64,000 nt of DNA from Pseudomonas sp. LS-2. GTDB lineage: Bacteria > Pseudomonadota > Gammaproteobacteria > Pseudomonadales > Pseudomonadaceae. The notes below the pieces were generated by a model. It made no database searches, was not told where the DNA came from, and saw only the letters and a list, made by a program, of their open reading frames with translations. Location: assembly GCF_003605735.1 (NCBI RefSeq), contig NZ_QXTJ01000026.1, positions 311,078 through 375,077 on the forward strand. The letters run 5' to 3'. Shown piece after piece: positions 8,585-21,387 of the stretch; position 1 is the first letter of the stretch; the number at the start of each line of letters is the position of its first letter. The translations under genes and the position numbers were made by a program.

Positions 8585-8642
8585 TGGAAGCCCCGAAAGA
8601 CCGTTGGGTATGAGTGAGATCAAATGTGGATCAATCGGGATT

Positions 8643-9533
8643 TCAGTCTATGCGTTGGCTACCGTACACAGCAAACGTGAACGCCAGATACGCTGCCAGC
8701 GTCGAGGTCATCGTGCCTACGTCTGTGGTTGGGTTAACCTCGGTGATCGCCATGGCATCACAATGCGGCGCTAGCAGCTCAATCATCTGCAGTGCTTCAT
8801 CAGAACTGATGCCACCCGGCTCATGCGCACCAGCACCTGGCGCGTAGCAAGGGTCGATCGCATCAATGTCGAACGATAGATAGATATGATCAGCGCCTTT
8901 CACGCGCTCCAAAATACGCTCTACCGTAGCCACAGGGCCCAAACGAAGAGCTTCACGTGCGGAAATGTGAACTAGGCCGTGATCGTGTTTGAACTGTCCC
9001 GATGCTGGAAAGTTGAAATGACGCTCACATACCTGAATGCAATCGGCAGCCTCAACCCGCGCCAGTTCAAGGGCGCGGCGCATCCCGCTCGACTGGCTGT
9101 AGCGGCCCTGTTTCGGGCTCTCGTCCATTAGATCAAGGTGCGCGTCGAAGTGGATGATACCGATGCGGCCTGGCAATGCGTCGTGCACGCCACGGGCCAC
9201 AGGGAACAGCAGGCTGTCGTCTCCACCAATGACGATAGGCACACGACCATTGGCGATGCTCTGCTGCACGGCGGCGCTGGTCGCATCGAAAGTCTTCTGA
9301 GTGTCGTGGGGCACTACTGCCACGTCACCGCAGTCAGTGAACAGGTTTTCACCAACGTCCATGAAACTGTCTGTTTCCAGGCAGTAGACCCTCCCCTGTT
9401 GGATACGCATGTTGATCCACCTTGCCGCCTCGCGCACCTTGGCTGGGGCGAACCGGGAACCAGGCCAGCCGAGGGTGGATTCGCCATCGAAGGGTACGCC
9501 CAGCAGATCGAAACCGCGTTTTTCGCTCATCAT
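8643..9533 (-). CDS. Ureohydrolase (arginase/agmatinase family) with altered metal site
   Basis: About 296 residues with family signatures HFDAHLDL (residues about 147-154) and LSFDIDAIDP (about 227-236), which carry five of the six manganese ligands. The first ligand motif, normally GGDH, is GGDD (codons GAC GAC). The family hydrolyses guanidino groups to urea plus an amine, so arginine or an arginine derivative giving ornithine fits the neighbours. It lies 25 bp behind the permease gene, so it is probably cotranscribed with the transporter. Exact substrate and activity are unproven because of the ligand change. Confidence 0.85.
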   Translation of the reverse strand: MMSEKRGFDLLGVPFDGESTLGWPGSRFAPAKVREAARWINMRIQQGRVYCLETDSFMDVGENLFTDCGDVAVVPHDTQKTFDATSAAVQQSIANGRVPIVIGGDDSLLFPVARGVHDALPGRIGIIHFDAHLDLMDESPKQGRYSQSSGMRRALELARVEAADCIQVCERHFNFPASGQFKHDHGLVHISAREALRLGPVATVERILERVKGADHIYLSFDIDAIDPCYAPGAGAHEPGGISSDEALQMIELLAPHCDAMAITEVNPTTDVGTMTSTLAAYLAFTFAVYGSQRID

Positions 9534-9558
9534 TGATCACTCTTTCAGAAGGTTGAAA

Positions 9559-10251
9559 TCAGCCACGGCGCGGCTGCAGGTAGGCAGCCCAGCGCCATTC
9601 GGCGAAACGGAAAGCCCCAACCAGTACGAAGGTCAGCAGCAGGTAGATAGCCCCCGCGGTGACGTAGGGCTCAAACTGGATGTAGTAATTGAGGGTGATA
9701 TTGCGCGCGACACCGGTGATTTCCATCAGGGTCACCGTGCTGGCCAAAGACGTGGCATGCAGCATCATGATGGTCTCGTTACCGTACAGCGACAGCGACC
9801 TTGTCAGCATCGCCGGCAACAATATCCGCCGTGCTTGTGTCCAGGGCGACATGCCGTAAGCGCGCGCGGCTTCGACTTCACCAGGCGGCAGATGACGCAG
9901 GCCACCGGCGAAGATTTCGGTGGTGTACGCTGTCGTGTTGAGCACGAAGGCGATTAGCACGCAGACCAGCGGGCTCGACAGCCACGGCCAGACGAAGCTC
10001 GCGCGCAGCAGTTCGAATTGGGCGAGACCGTAGTAGATCAGAAAGAGCTGGATCAACAACGGCGTTCCCCGAAACACCAAGGTGTAAACGCCGATTAGAT
10101 GACGTAGCCACCAACGTGGTGAGTCTCGCAGTAAGGCAAGGGCAATAGACAGCACGAAAGCAATCAGCAACGCGATAGCCGTCAGCAGCAGCGTGAGCTG
10201 CGCACCGTCGAGAAACCGTGCGAAGTTGTCAGCGATGACATCCCAACTCAT
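9559..10251 (-). CDS. Polar amino acid ABC transporter permease (HisM type)
   Basis: About 230 residues, five or so membrane segments, with the EAARAYGMSPWTQARRILLPAML loop that contacts the ATPase. The start MSWDVIADNF at 10251 overlaps the stop of the partner permease by four bases (ATGA), showing translational coupling. With the genes at 10248, 10943 and 12378 it forms an importer of the lysine/arginine/ornithine/histidine/opine type. Confidence 0.9.
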   Translation of the reverse strand: MSWDVIADNFARFLDGAQLTLLLTAIALLIAFVLSIALALLRDSPRWWLRHLIGVYTLVFRGTPLLIQLFLIYYGLAQFELLRASFVWPWLSSPLVCVLIAFVLNTTAYTTEIFAGGLRHLPPGEVEAARAYGMSPWTQARRILLPAMLTRSLSLYGNETIMMLHATSLASTVTLMEITGVARNITLNYYIQFEPYVTAGAIYLLLTFVLVGAFRFAEWRWAAYLQPRRG

Positions 10252-10937
10252 CGGCTCAACTCCTTTACACCCATGGAATAACGACGTCCGACCCAAACCA
10301 GCGCCCCGAGGGACAGCACTGTGATCGCCAAGTAAAAGCTACCCGCCAGCAGGTAGAACGTGAACGGTTTTCCGGTGGCTTCAGCTGCACCTCGCGCGCG
10401 GAACATGATGTCCTGCAGACCGAGCAAGGAGACCAATGCGGTCGCCTTTACCAGTACCAGCCAGTTGTTGGTGAAGCCCGGCAGCGCCAGGCGGATCATC
10501 TGCGGTAGCACGATGCTGCGAAACGTTCGCACACGCCCCAAGCCATAGGCATAGGCCGCCTCGATCTGGCCGTGAGGAATACCCTGCAGCGCGCCGCGAA
10601 AGGTCTCGGTCATGTAGGCCCCGAAAATCAGCCCCAGCGTAGCGCAGCCAGCGGCGAACGGGGTGAACTCCACCGTGTAGCCTGACCCCATCGATTCGAA
10701 CCATTGATTGAGCAACGCAGGCAGGCTGTAGAACACCAACAGCATGAGCACCAGATCCGGCATGCCACGCACAACAGTGGTGTAGACCTCCACCATGAAA
10801 CGCAACACGCGACTGCCGGAGCGTTTGCACAGAGCCCCGAGCAACCCCAGCACGACCGCCAGCGCCAGCGAGATGAAGGCCAGTTGCAGGCTGATCCAAC
10901 CTGCGCCGAGAACGGTTGAGATGTAGTCGCTCAGCAT
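10248..10937 (-). CDS. Polar amino acid ABC transporter permease (HisQ type)
   Basis: 229 residues, inner-membrane permease with the VVRGMPDLVLMLLVFYSLP segment and the EAAYAYGLGRVRTFRSIVLP coupling loop. It starts five bases after the stop of the binding-protein gene and overlaps the second permease by four bases, so the set is one transcriptional unit. Confidence 0.9.
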   Translation of the reverse strand: MLSDYISTVLGAGWISLQLAFISLALAVVLGLLGALCKRSGSRVLRFMVEVYTTVVRGMPDLVLMLLVFYSLPALLNQWFESMGSGYTVEFTPFAAGCATLGLIFGAYMTETFRGALQGIPHGQIEAAYAYGLGRVRTFRSIVLPQMIRLALPGFTNNWLVLVKATALVSLLGLQDIMFRARGAAEATGKPFTFYLLAGSFYLAITVLSLGALVWVGRRYSMGVKELSR

Positions 10938-10942
10938 CGCAC

Positions 10943-11716
10943 TTACTCTTTAGCGCCGAAATATTTGGCGTCGAGCTTGTCGAGCTGGCCGCTGTCACGT
11001 ACAGCTTTCAGCCCCTCATTGATGCGTTCGAGCAAAGCTGTGTTTGATTTGTTGATGGCAATCGCCACCCCTTCGCCGAATTCTGGCGCGTCCTTGCCGG
11101 TCAGACGAGGGCCGACCAATTCGAAGTTCTTGCCTTCGTCTTTGCGTAGGAAGCTGTATAGAATCTGCGCTTCGTAGCTAAGATGGACATCGGCACGGCC
11201 GGCCGCCAATTCCAGATAAGGCTCGCTGCCGCCGGCGTAGCGCTTGATGGTGCTTCCGGGGAAGTTCTTGGTGACGTACGCATCCATGGGCGTACCGGTC
11301 TGCACAGCAATAGTCTTGCCTTTCAGGCCTTCCGGGGTGATGTTCAGATTCGTGCCTTTGCGTGCAACGAAACGAAAGGTCGGCAACTCATAAACTTCGC
11401 TGAACGCCATGACCTTGCGGCGTGCCTCGGTTACTGTCAGTTGAGAAATCAGCGCGTCATATTTCTTGCTGATCAGGCCAGGGATCATGCCTTCCCAGGC
11501 GGCACCGACGATGTTGCAATCCAGCTTGGCTTCTTTGCAGACAGCCTCTGCCAGTTCGATGTCATAACCCACAAGCTTGCCGCTGGCATCGACTGATTCA
11601 AATGGCGGAAATGTCGCGTCGGTAGCAATGGTGATGGTGTCACCCGCGACGGCGCTGCCCGAGAGCACCAGAGCCATGGCGGAGAACAACAATTTGTACT
11701 TAGAAGTCATGTGCAT
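10943..11716 (-). CDS. Periplasmic binding protein for a basic amino acid or derivative
   Basis: About 257 residues beginning with a signal peptide (KYKLLFSAMALVLSGSAVAGD, cleavage near AVAG). The mature part has FPPFESVDASGKLVGYDIELAEAVC and the ISKKYDALISQLTVTEAR segment of the lysine/arginine/ornithine-binding family. The start could be 11716 or 11710. First gene of the transporter operon, with its own 140-bp upstream region that holds an inverted repeat at 11792. The ligand is probably a cationic or ureido/guanidino amino acid. Confidence 0.9.
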   Translation of the reverse strand: MHMTSKYKLLFSAMALVLSGSAVAGDTITIATDATFPPFESVDASGKLVGYDIELAEAVCKEAKLDCNIVGAAWEGMIPGLISKKYDALISQLTVTEARRKVMAFSEVYELPTFRFVARKGTNLNITPEGLKGKTIAVQTGTPMDAYVTKNFPGSTIKRYAGGSEPYLELAAGRADVHLSYEAQILYSFLRKDEGKNFELVGPRLTGKDAPEFGEGVAIAINKSNTALLERINEGLKAVRDSGQLDKLDAKYFGAKE

Positions 11717-11791
11717 TTCCTGTCAAGTCGTGTGTTGGGGCAGAGTCAATACGCGTGGTGCTGGTCTTGTTATGGCTGCAAGCATGCCGCT

Positions 11792-11814
11792 ACGACCGAG
11801 TTAAAACCGGTCGT
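11792..11814. promoter_or_regulatory. Inverted repeat upstream of the binding-protein gene
   Basis: Perfect 7-bp arms ACGACCG (11792-11798) and CGGTCGT (11808-11814) with a 9-bp AT-rich spacer, about 76 bp upstream of the transporter start. It could be an operator for the Lrp-type or XRE-cupin regulator, or the hairpin ending the regulator's transcript. Confidence 0.4.
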
Positions 11815-11857
11815 TAGGGACGCGATTGGCAGCGCATTCGGTTGTTACTTGAATCGG

Positions 11858-12364
11858 TTACAGCGGAATCGGTCGCGTTGTCGGCTCACTGGATAACTTG
11901 ATACTGGTCAGCTCCGGGTGGCTCACCAGCTTGTCGATATGCAGGCCGGCGTCGTTAAGCCAATGCTCGGTCACCTGCAGGTAATGATTCATGTCCCTGC
12001 AATGCATGCGCAGGGTGTAATCGAAGGCGCCGCTGACCAAATGACATTCAGTGACCTGAGCGCACTCACGGACGCATGTCTCAAATGCGCGCTGAGCAGC
12101 TCGCCCACTTTGATTGGAAAGCGCGACCATCACCCGCAAAGAAAGGCCTGGCGAAACCAGCTGTTCGTCGACGACCGCGCTGTAACCTCTGATGAATCCG
12201 CGCTGTTCCAATTTGCGTACACGCTCCAGACAAGGACGTGGCGTGAGGTGTACGCGTTCAGAGAGTTTCTGATAGCTAATCCGACCATCGCGACGGAGTA
12301 CGTCGAGGATCGCAAGATCGATACGATCAAGACTTGCAGCCGAGCCGTTGGACGTCGTGCTCAT
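11858..12364 (-). CDS. Lrp/AsnC-family transcription regulator
   Basis: About 168 residues: N-terminal winged helix-turn-helix (LDRIDLAILDVLRRDGRISYQKLSERVHLTPRPCLERVRKLE, seen in pieces over residues 14-55) and a C-terminal ligand-sensing alpha/beta domain. The family responds to amino acids, and the location between the ATPase and binding-protein genes suggests control by the imported compound. The start ATG at 12364 is 13 bp past the ATPase stop; a GTG at 12373 is also possible. Confidence 0.88.
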   Translation of the reverse strand: MSTTSNGSAASLDRIDLAILDVLRRDGRISYQKLSERVHLTPRPCLERVRKLEQRGFIRGYSAVVDEQLVSPGLSLRVMVALSNQSGRAAQRAFETCVRECAQVTECHLVSGAFDYTLRMHCRDMNHYLQVTEHWLNDAGLHIDKLVSHPELTSIKLSSEPTTRPIPL

Positions 12365-12377
12365 GAGGCTCACTCGC

Positions 12378-13148
12378 TTACTTCAGGCGGCCAGAGAGGA
12401 ACTGCTGCAAACGCTCACTCTGCGGACGATCAAACAACTCCCCCGGATGGCCCTGCTCCTCAATCAAGCCCTGGTGCAGAAACAGGGCCTGGGTCGAAAG
12501 ATTGCGAGCGAAGCCCATTTCGTGCGTGACGACCACCATGGTTCTGCCCTCTTCGGCTAATGCCTGCATGACCTTAAGCACCTCTCCAACGAGCTCGGGA
12601 TCCAGTGCCGAGGTGGGCTCATCAAACAGCATTACTTCGGGCTCCATGCACAGCGCACGGGCGATGGCGACCCGTTGTTGCTGCCCACCAGAAAGATGAG
12701 CCGGATATTGCCCGAAGGACTTAGGCAGCAGTCCGACTTTGGCCAGATTCGCCTCACCCAGCTCCCGTGCCTCGGATCGAGTCAAGCCCCGGACATGCAT
12801 TGGCGCCTCCATGACGTTTTCGAGAACCGTCATGTGAGACCACAAGCAAAAGTTCTGGAACACCATCGACAGTTGGGCACGGATCCTCTGCAACTGACGC
12901 GGATCACTGGCCATCAGCTCGCCGGTACGGCGGTCAATGGTGGTCGCAAGCAATTCATTGCCAACGCGGATCTCGCCTTTGTGTGGCCGCTCCAGCAGGT
13001 TGATACAGCGCAGAAAAGTGCTTTTGCCCGAACCGCTGGAGCCAATGATGCTCACCACGTCGCCTGCCTTGGCATTGAGGCTGATGCCTTTGATAACTTC
13101 ATGGGCGCCGTAGCGCTTGTGCAGGTCAGTGACGATTAGCTTGTCCAT
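12378..13148 (-). CDS. Polar amino acid ABC transporter ATPase (HisP type)
   Basis: About 256 residues with Walker [10 protein letters not shown] (residues about 36-44), signature LSGGQQQR, Walker [15 protein letters not shown] and the H-loop VTHEMGFA. It energises the two permeases encoded further along the same strand, although an Lrp-type gene separates it from them. The start [10 protein letters not shown] at 13148 is preferred to the preceding ATG. Confidence 0.92.
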   Translation of the reverse strand: MDKLIVTDLHKRYGAHEVIKGISLNAKAGDVVSIIGSSGSGKSTFLRCINLLERPHKGEIRVGNELLATTIDRRTGELMASDPRQLQRIRAQLSMVFQNFCLWSHMTVLENVMEAPMHVRGLTRSEARELGEANLAKVGLLPKSFGQYPAHLSGGQQQRVAIARALCMEPEVMLFDEPTSALDPELVGEVLKVMQALAEEGRTMVVVTHEMGFARNLSTQALFLHQGLIEEQGHPGELFDRPQSERLQQFLSGRLK

Positions 13149-13186
13149 CATGATCTCGAATTAAAATAAACTTGAAATCCAACCAT

Positions 13187-13789
13187 TCAGAAAGGCGGAG
13201 GCACGATTACCCACAAAGCGGTGCAGGTCTCGTCCTCTGAAGGGTTTCGCCACGAGTGAGGAATGGTGGGTGGGAAAGTCAAAGTGTCCCCAGCCTTCAA
13301 CAGATAAACATCCCCGCCTACGCGCATTTCCATCTGTCCGGTTTGGACGTGAACCATGTCGGTGTCGGCTTTGATGGTGAAGGTCTCATCCCCTGAACCA
13401 CCGCCTGGCTCGATGATTGAATAGAGCGCCATCATGTGTTCGTTGCCAGCGCCACCGATGAGGTATTCGCGCATCTTCTCGCCGCCCAGACTGATCGGCG
13501 TACCCTCCCCTGCTGGAACAAAGGCAGTAGAGGGCGGCGAGAACAACTCGGCGGGTTTGATCCCGATGGCGTCGCAGACTCGTAGCAAGGTCGCGACTGA
13601 CGCCTGTACGACGTCCCGCTCAAACCGGCTGATGAACGACTTACTCACTCCGACTCGCTGAGCCACATCCTCGATCAACAAACCTTTAGCCTGCCGAGCC
13701 GCGCGCAGACGGCTCCCAACGTTGAAGCCTTCAATGCCGATGGAGGGCGTATCAATCGCACGGTTTTGGGCCTTCGGGGGTTTTGACAT
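13187..13789 (-). CDS. XRE-family regulator with C-terminal cupin domain
   Basis: 200 residues: helix-turn-helix at about 26-80 (RLRAARQAKGLLIEDVAQ, then VSKSFISRFERD) and a cupin at about 120-198 (VHVQTGQMEMRVGGDVYLLKAGDTL, PHSWRNPS). This architecture (PuuR/SutR-like) usually represses or activates amino acid and polyamine catabolic operons after sensing a small molecule. It sits between the transporter genes and the ast-type operon and probably controls both. Confidence 0.9.
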   Translation of the reverse strand: MSKPPKAQNRAIDTPSIGIEGFNVGSRLRAARQAKGLLIEDVAQRVGVSKSFISRFERDVVQASVATLLRVCDAIGIKPAELFSPPSTAFVPAGEGTPISLGGEKMREYLIGGAGNEHMMALYSIIEPGGGSGDETFTIKADTDMVHVQTGQMEMRVGGDVYLLKAGDTLTFPPTIPHSWRNPSEDETCTALWVIVPPPF

Positions 13790-13798
13790 AATGGTCGC

Positions 13799-13918
13799 CA
13801 GTTACCTGATAAGTACTTTTTAGTTACTTAGCAATTAGCAGGCCACTTTTAAAATCATGCCTAAAAACGTGAATTTCCGAGCTGCTCAAGCTGAAACAGG
13901 TTGCCAAATAGGTAACTG
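13799..13918. promoter_or_regulatory. GTTACC-type operator region upstream of the XRE-cupin gene
   Basis: Perfect arms CAGTTACCT (13799-13807) and AGGTAACTG (13910-13918) flank the regulator's promoter region. An extra half-site TAGTTACTTAG lies near 13821, and GTTGCCAAATAGGTAAC (13900-13916) is a near-palindrome. This suggests self-regulation by a dimeric repressor binding two sites about 110 bp apart. Confidence 0.5.
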
Positions 13919-13984
13919 AAATTCACGCCAGTGAACCTATAGTCAATTTATGGCGTTACTTTCCGCACCGCGCTTGGGCACTCT

Positions 13985-17459
<3,475 letters not shown>

Positions 17460-17468
17460 GCTGTTCTC

Positions 17469-18497
17469 CTACAACCTTGCCAGGCGCACGTGGTCGCCTT
17501 CGTTTAACTGCAACGCAGCGGCTTCGACCGCGCTGATTGCCAGTGGCCGTCCAACTAGCCAGTTGCTGCGGATGATCACTGCGCGATAGCCCGCCAGCCG
17601 CTGATTACTCACCAACCAACCGGGCGCAGTTGGCATGGAGATTTGATTGGTTATACGCAAAGGCACGATATGGCTGTCAGACACACTGCGCACCTGTGCC
17701 GTGTTAGCTTCAAGGGTCGGCCCGGCGTCGTAGACATCAACATAGCGCTCGCTCTCGAAGCCTTCGCCCAACAAGATGTCGTAAGGTCGTGTGGCGCCAG
17801 CATGTACCTGTCCAATTACGCCCTGCGCCTGCTCCGACAGCAGCGACACGTAAATCGGGTAATGCGGTAGTAGCTCAGCGAAATAGGTGCGATTAGTGGA
17901 AGCGTCCAGCGCCTCAGCTTGGGCGTAGGGCATACCGAAAAAATGTTGGCCGAGAGCATCCCAAAACGGCGATTGACCTTCCTCATCGGCATGACCAACC
18001 ATTTCAGCTACCAGTCGTGAGGAGAACCGGCGGCGATGCGCAGCAATAAACAACAAGCGGGCTCGGGACATGAGATGTGAGGCTGGGCCCTCACGCAAGG
18101 CTGACGTCACATGAAATCCCTTGAGCAGGCTGTTACCGCCCAAGTCATGGCACAGCGACAAAGCGTGCACTTTGTGCTTGATCCCTAGCGATGGCGAGGC
18201 ATGCACGAAAACATCGTGACGGAAGCTGTAAAACGGCTGGCTGAAGCCGCAATTGGCCTGCACACCTGCACATCCCAGCAATTGACCACTGGCCCCATCT
18301 TCGAGCACGAACAGGTAATCTTCCTCACCGGGATAGTCGACGTCACTCGTAAACGATCCCTCGGAAAGATGTAACCGCTGCTCAAGCCTTCGCTGATCAT
18401 CAGGTAACGAAGTCACACCGACTAGGCTCTGCTGCGCTAGACGGTGAAGTCCCTCCAAATCAGCAAGTCGAGCTGGACGAACAATCCACTGGCTCAT
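17469..18497 (-). CDS. aruF: Arginine/ornithine N-succinyltransferase, first subunit
   Basis: 342 residues, AstA family, related to the following gene: MSQWIVRPARLADLEGLHRL, EGQSPFWDALGQHFFGMPYAQAE and the C-terminal beta-barrel-like domain. In P. aeruginosa the first subunit gives the complex activity on ornithine as well as arginine, which fits an operon that lacks AstB. Four-base overlap with aruC. Confidence 0.92.
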   Translation of the reverse strand: MSQWIVRPARLADLEGLHRLAQQSLVGVTSLPDDQRRLEQRLHLSEGSFTSDVDYPGEEDYLFVLEDGASGQLLGCAGVQANCGFSQPFYSFRHDVFVHASPSLGIKHKVHALSLCHDLGGNSLLKGFHVTSALREGPASHLMSRARLLFIAAHRRRFSSRLVAEMVGHADEEGQSPFWDALGQHFFGMPYAQAEALDASTNRTYFAELLPHYPIYVSLLSEQAQGVIGQVHAGATRPYDILLGEGFESERYVDVYDAGPTLEANTAQVRSVSDSHIVPLRITNQISMPTAPGWLVSNQRLAGYRAVIIRSNWLVGRPLAISAVEAAALQLNEGDHVRLARL

Positions 18498-19702
18498 GCC
18501 CGTGCCTCACTGATCTTGCTCAATGCACGATCCAGCCGACGCAGCCCCTCGTCGATGTCTTGAGGGTCGATCACCAAACTCGGTGCGAACCGCAACACAT
18601 CAGGCCCTGCCTGGAGCAACAGCACACCTTCCTCGGCAGCTGCCGTGACGATGACCTTGGCCAGCCCTTTCCAGTTATCGTGCAAAGGGCAGCCTATCAG
18701 CAGGCCAAGCCCGCGAGCAGGCCCGAACACGCCGTGCTTGATCGCGAGTGCGTCGAGCTGGTCGACGAAAGCGGCACGGCGTCGGATGACACCCCGGCGA
18801 ACCTCATCGGAATCAACCACGGACAACACCGCGTCCGCAACCGAGCACGCCAGCGGGTTGCCGCCATTGGTGGTGCCATGGGTACCTGGAGGAAAATGCA
18901 CACCGATATCGGCGCGCGTGAGCATGGCGCCTATCGGAAAGCCACCGCCCAAGCCCTTGGCGCTGGTTAGGATGTCCGGCGTCACTCCGTAATGCTGATA
19001 GGCGTAAAGCTCACCCACGCGCCCCACCCCGGTCTGCACCTCGTCAAATATCAACAAGGCGCCGTGTTCGTTGCAAATGTCCCTGGCGCCTTGCAGGTAC
19101 TCAAGATCAGCAGGTATCACACCGCCTTCGCCCTGCACCGGTTCGAGCACGACCGCGCAGGTGCTGCCGGACACCGCAGCCCTCAAGGCATCAAGGTCGT
19201 TGAACGGCACATGACGAATGCCGTCGATGGCGGGGCCGAAGCCCTCGGAGTATTTAGGCTGCCCGCCGACGCTGACGGTAAACAATGAACGCCCGTGAAA
19301 GCTGCCGTGGGCCGCGACAATCTCGTATCGCCCCTCACCGTCGCGATCAAAAGCCACCCGGCGTGCCAATTTGAAGGCGGCCTCGTTGGCCTCGGCCCCC
19401 GAGTTGCAGAAGAACACTCGCTCGGCGAACGTCGCATCCGTCAAACGCCGGGCCAGACGTAGCGCAGGCTCGTTGGTGTACGCATTCGAGACATGCCATA
19501 TCTCACCGGCCTGCATGCGCAAGGTCTCGACAAGCACCGGATGGCAGTGGCCCAACACGTTGACGGCGATGCCGCCGGTGTAATCGATCCGCTCGCGCCC
19601 TTCGCTGTCCCAGACACGCGAACCCTCGGCTCGTACCAAAACAAAAGGCGCCGGGGCATAAGTGGGCACCATCAACCGGTCAAAATCCGCGCGCACGCTC
19701 AT
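18494..19702 (-). CDS. aruC: Succinylornithine/acetylornithine aminotransferase
   Basis: 402 residues, class III PLP aminotransferase: FCNSGAEANEAAFKLAR, LIFDEVQTGVGR and the lysine region LTSAKGLGGGFPIGAM. It converts N-succinylornithine to the semialdehyde used by astD. Four-base overlaps on both sides (ctlX and aruF). Pseudomonas also carries a core copy for arginine biosynthesis and catabolism, so this one is probably dedicated to the cluster. Confidence 0.93.
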   Translation of the reverse strand: MSVRADFDRLMVPTYAPAPFVLVRAEGSRVWDSEGRERIDYTGGIAVNVLGHCHPVLVETLRMQAGEIWHVSNAYTNEPALRLARRLTDATFAERVFFCNSGAEANEAAFKLARRVAFDRDGEGRYEIVAAHGSFHGRSLFTVSVGGQPKYSEGFGPAIDGIRHVPFNDLDALRAAVSGSTCAVVLEPVQGEGGVIPADLEYLQGARDICNEHGALLIFDEVQTGVGRVGELYAYQHYGVTPDILTSAKGLGGGFPIGAMLTRADIGVHFPPGTHGTTNGGNPLACSVADAVLSVVDSDEVRRGVIRRRAAFVDQLDALAIKHGVFGPARGLGLLIGCPLHDNWKGLAKVIVTAAAEEGVLLLQAGPDVLRFAPSLVIDPQDIDEGLRRLDRALSKISEARA

Positions 19703-20622
19703 AACTGCACCTCGCTATATGGGAGAAAGATTTCCGCCAGCATGCAGCGGGCACTGCCCCCTCCTACTCGCTCAATGGTGTCGATGGTGACTACCAGGGG
19801 GCAGGCATGGAGTTCAATGCATGTGCGCTGCTCCGGAGAAAGTGAAAGCCAGGCGCTGCGCGACATGACCAGCAGGGCCTGGCCTTGATCGTTGTGCACC
19901 TGCAGCATGTTGCCGGCGAAGTGTTCCAACTGATCAAAGCTCAAATCCAGCACGTGTTTGCCGCAGTCCCGCAACGTGCGCAGCAGATTCTGTCGTTGCT
20001 TTGAATCGACAACGCTGGCCAAACAAACCAGCGCCAGGGCACTGCCCACGCTCATCATTACATTGGTGTGATAGATCGGAACGCCCTGCCGGTCGAGTGC
20101 ATCGAAGGCCACTACCCGGTATCCCATCTGCATGGCGAACTCATCGAGCAAGGCGTCATCGGTGCGAATCGAACGGCACGCGTATGCAATTCGTGCGACA
20201 CGATCCAGCACCAGACTGCCCGTACCTTCTAGGAAACGCTGGTGTCGTTCGTGTGCAGTCAGATCCAGCGTGGTGTGGATGGCGAACGCAGACAGTGCCG
20301 GTAAAATCCCCTTACTGCGTTCAAGTCTGCGGTTCTCACCCTGCATCGGATACAGCACTAGCGTGCCATCTGAGTGTGTACTGAAACCGTTATTGGGGAA
20401 GACCGAGTCGGGGGTATGCGGAACTTCCGTGTCCTGCACCACCAACACCCGCACCCCTTGATCACGCAGCAATGCCACGTAGCCGTCGAACTCGTTTAAG
20501 GCTTGATCTCTAACCTGGAGGGGATCCATGTCATCGTGCTGAAAAGGATTGTTGCCTGCAGTATCCCTATTGAATGTGAAGCAGGCTGGACGAATCATGA
20601 GGACGGTCGAGGTGGTTTGCAT
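19699..20622 (-). CDS. ctlX: Citrulline-utilisation hydrolase type protein (CtlX)
   Basis: 307 residues of the guanidino-group-modifying superfamily: MIRPACFTFNRDTAGNNPFQ at the N-terminus, YHTNVMMSVGSALALVC with the catalytic His, and the C-terminal GGGSARCMLAEIF with the nucleophilic Cys. CtlX-type enzymes hydrolyse citrulline to ornithine, carbon dioxide and ammonia. First gene of the operon and coupled to aruC by a four-base overlap. It occupies the supply role that AstB has in a standard ast operon. A guanidino substrate cannot be excluded. Confidence 0.85.
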   Translation of the reverse strand: MQTTSTVLMIRPACFTFNRDTAGNNPFQHDDMDPLQVRDQALNEFDGYVALLRDQGVRVLVVQDTEVPHTPDSVFPNNGFSTHSDGTLVLYPMQGENRRLERSKGILPALSAFAIHTTLDLTAHERHQRFLEGTGSLVLDRVARIAYACRSIRTDDALLDEFAMQMGYRVVAFDALDRQGVPIYHTNVMMSVGSALALVCLASVVDSKQRQNLLRTLRDCGKHVLDLSFDQLEHFAGNMLQVHNDQGQALLVMSRSAWLSLSPEQRTCIELHACPLVVTIDTIERVGGGSARCMLAEIFLPYSEVQL

Positions 20623-20785
20623 GTCTCATCATCGGTGGCGAACAGATGATGGAATTTTGGGGTATCGACTTGGATCGATTGGGGTGTTTGGTGCGCTTCT
20701 CCTGACCGGATCGGTTGATCTGTTCAGCTCTGACAGCCGATTCCGTCGCTACCCGCTTCGTGAGTGATGCTGTCGTAGTGCGACC

Positions 20786-20803
20786 TGGCAACGCACGTTG
20801 CCA
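20786..20803. promoter_or_regulatory. 18-bp palindromic operator upstream of ctlX
   Basis: TGGCAACG-CA-CGTTGCCA is a perfect palindrome with a 2-bp centre, 164 bp upstream of the ctlX start in an otherwise gene-free stretch. The half-site GTTGCC also occurs beside the XRE-cupin gene at 13900, pointing to a shared regulator. Confidence 0.55.
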
Positions 20804-21012
20804 AGTTAAGCTAACGCCAACAACGACTTCTATGTCTTTCCAATAAACTCTTTCAATCCTCAGGCTAGCTAACCATCTCAAGACGTAGTTGGGAAGTATG
20901 GAGCCGCCCAGAAATCCCAGACAAATCTAAGTGTCTAATTCTGGTCGATTTCTGTCTGTTGGGCATCGATATCGACGAGTAACTCGCCGCCGCCACTTGT
21001 CTCTGCCTCATC

Positions 21013-21243
21013 ATGTGGACGCTTACTGACGCGGAGAATTTTGAAGAGCTCCAGCAGCAAGCCGGCACGAGGGCCGAATCGTTAACAGGCGTGAGTGAAG
21101 TTCAATGGTGCAGAAGCGAAAAGCTGGTGATATGCCTGCTAGGTTTTGATCACATCATCGCTCAACAGGATGTAAGCCCCATTTCCCGACTTGGAGGTGC
21201 GGTCACCAGCATGCTTAACATCTATATTCGCTACCAACGTTGA
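21013..21243 (+). CDS. Hypothetical protein, 76 aa
   Basis: Opens MWTLTDAENFEELQQQAG and ends in a mixed hydrophobic segment; protein-like composition but no family recognised and no clear ribosome site. It could be a fragment left beside the catabolic insert. Confidence 0.35.
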   Translation: MWTLTDAENFEELQQQAGTRAESLTGVSEVQWCRSEKLVICLLGFDHIIAQQDVSPISRLGGAVTSMLNIYIRYQR

Positions 21244-21387
21244 TCCTCGACTTGCCAGATCTCAGCCTCATCACTACCAGCCAAGTGGCCGCTTTCGGTT
21301 GGAAGCTTTCACCTGCATCGCTGACACCGAGCAAATCAAGATCCTCTGACAATCCAGAAGGGTTCATATCAAATCAAGGAGAGACGG

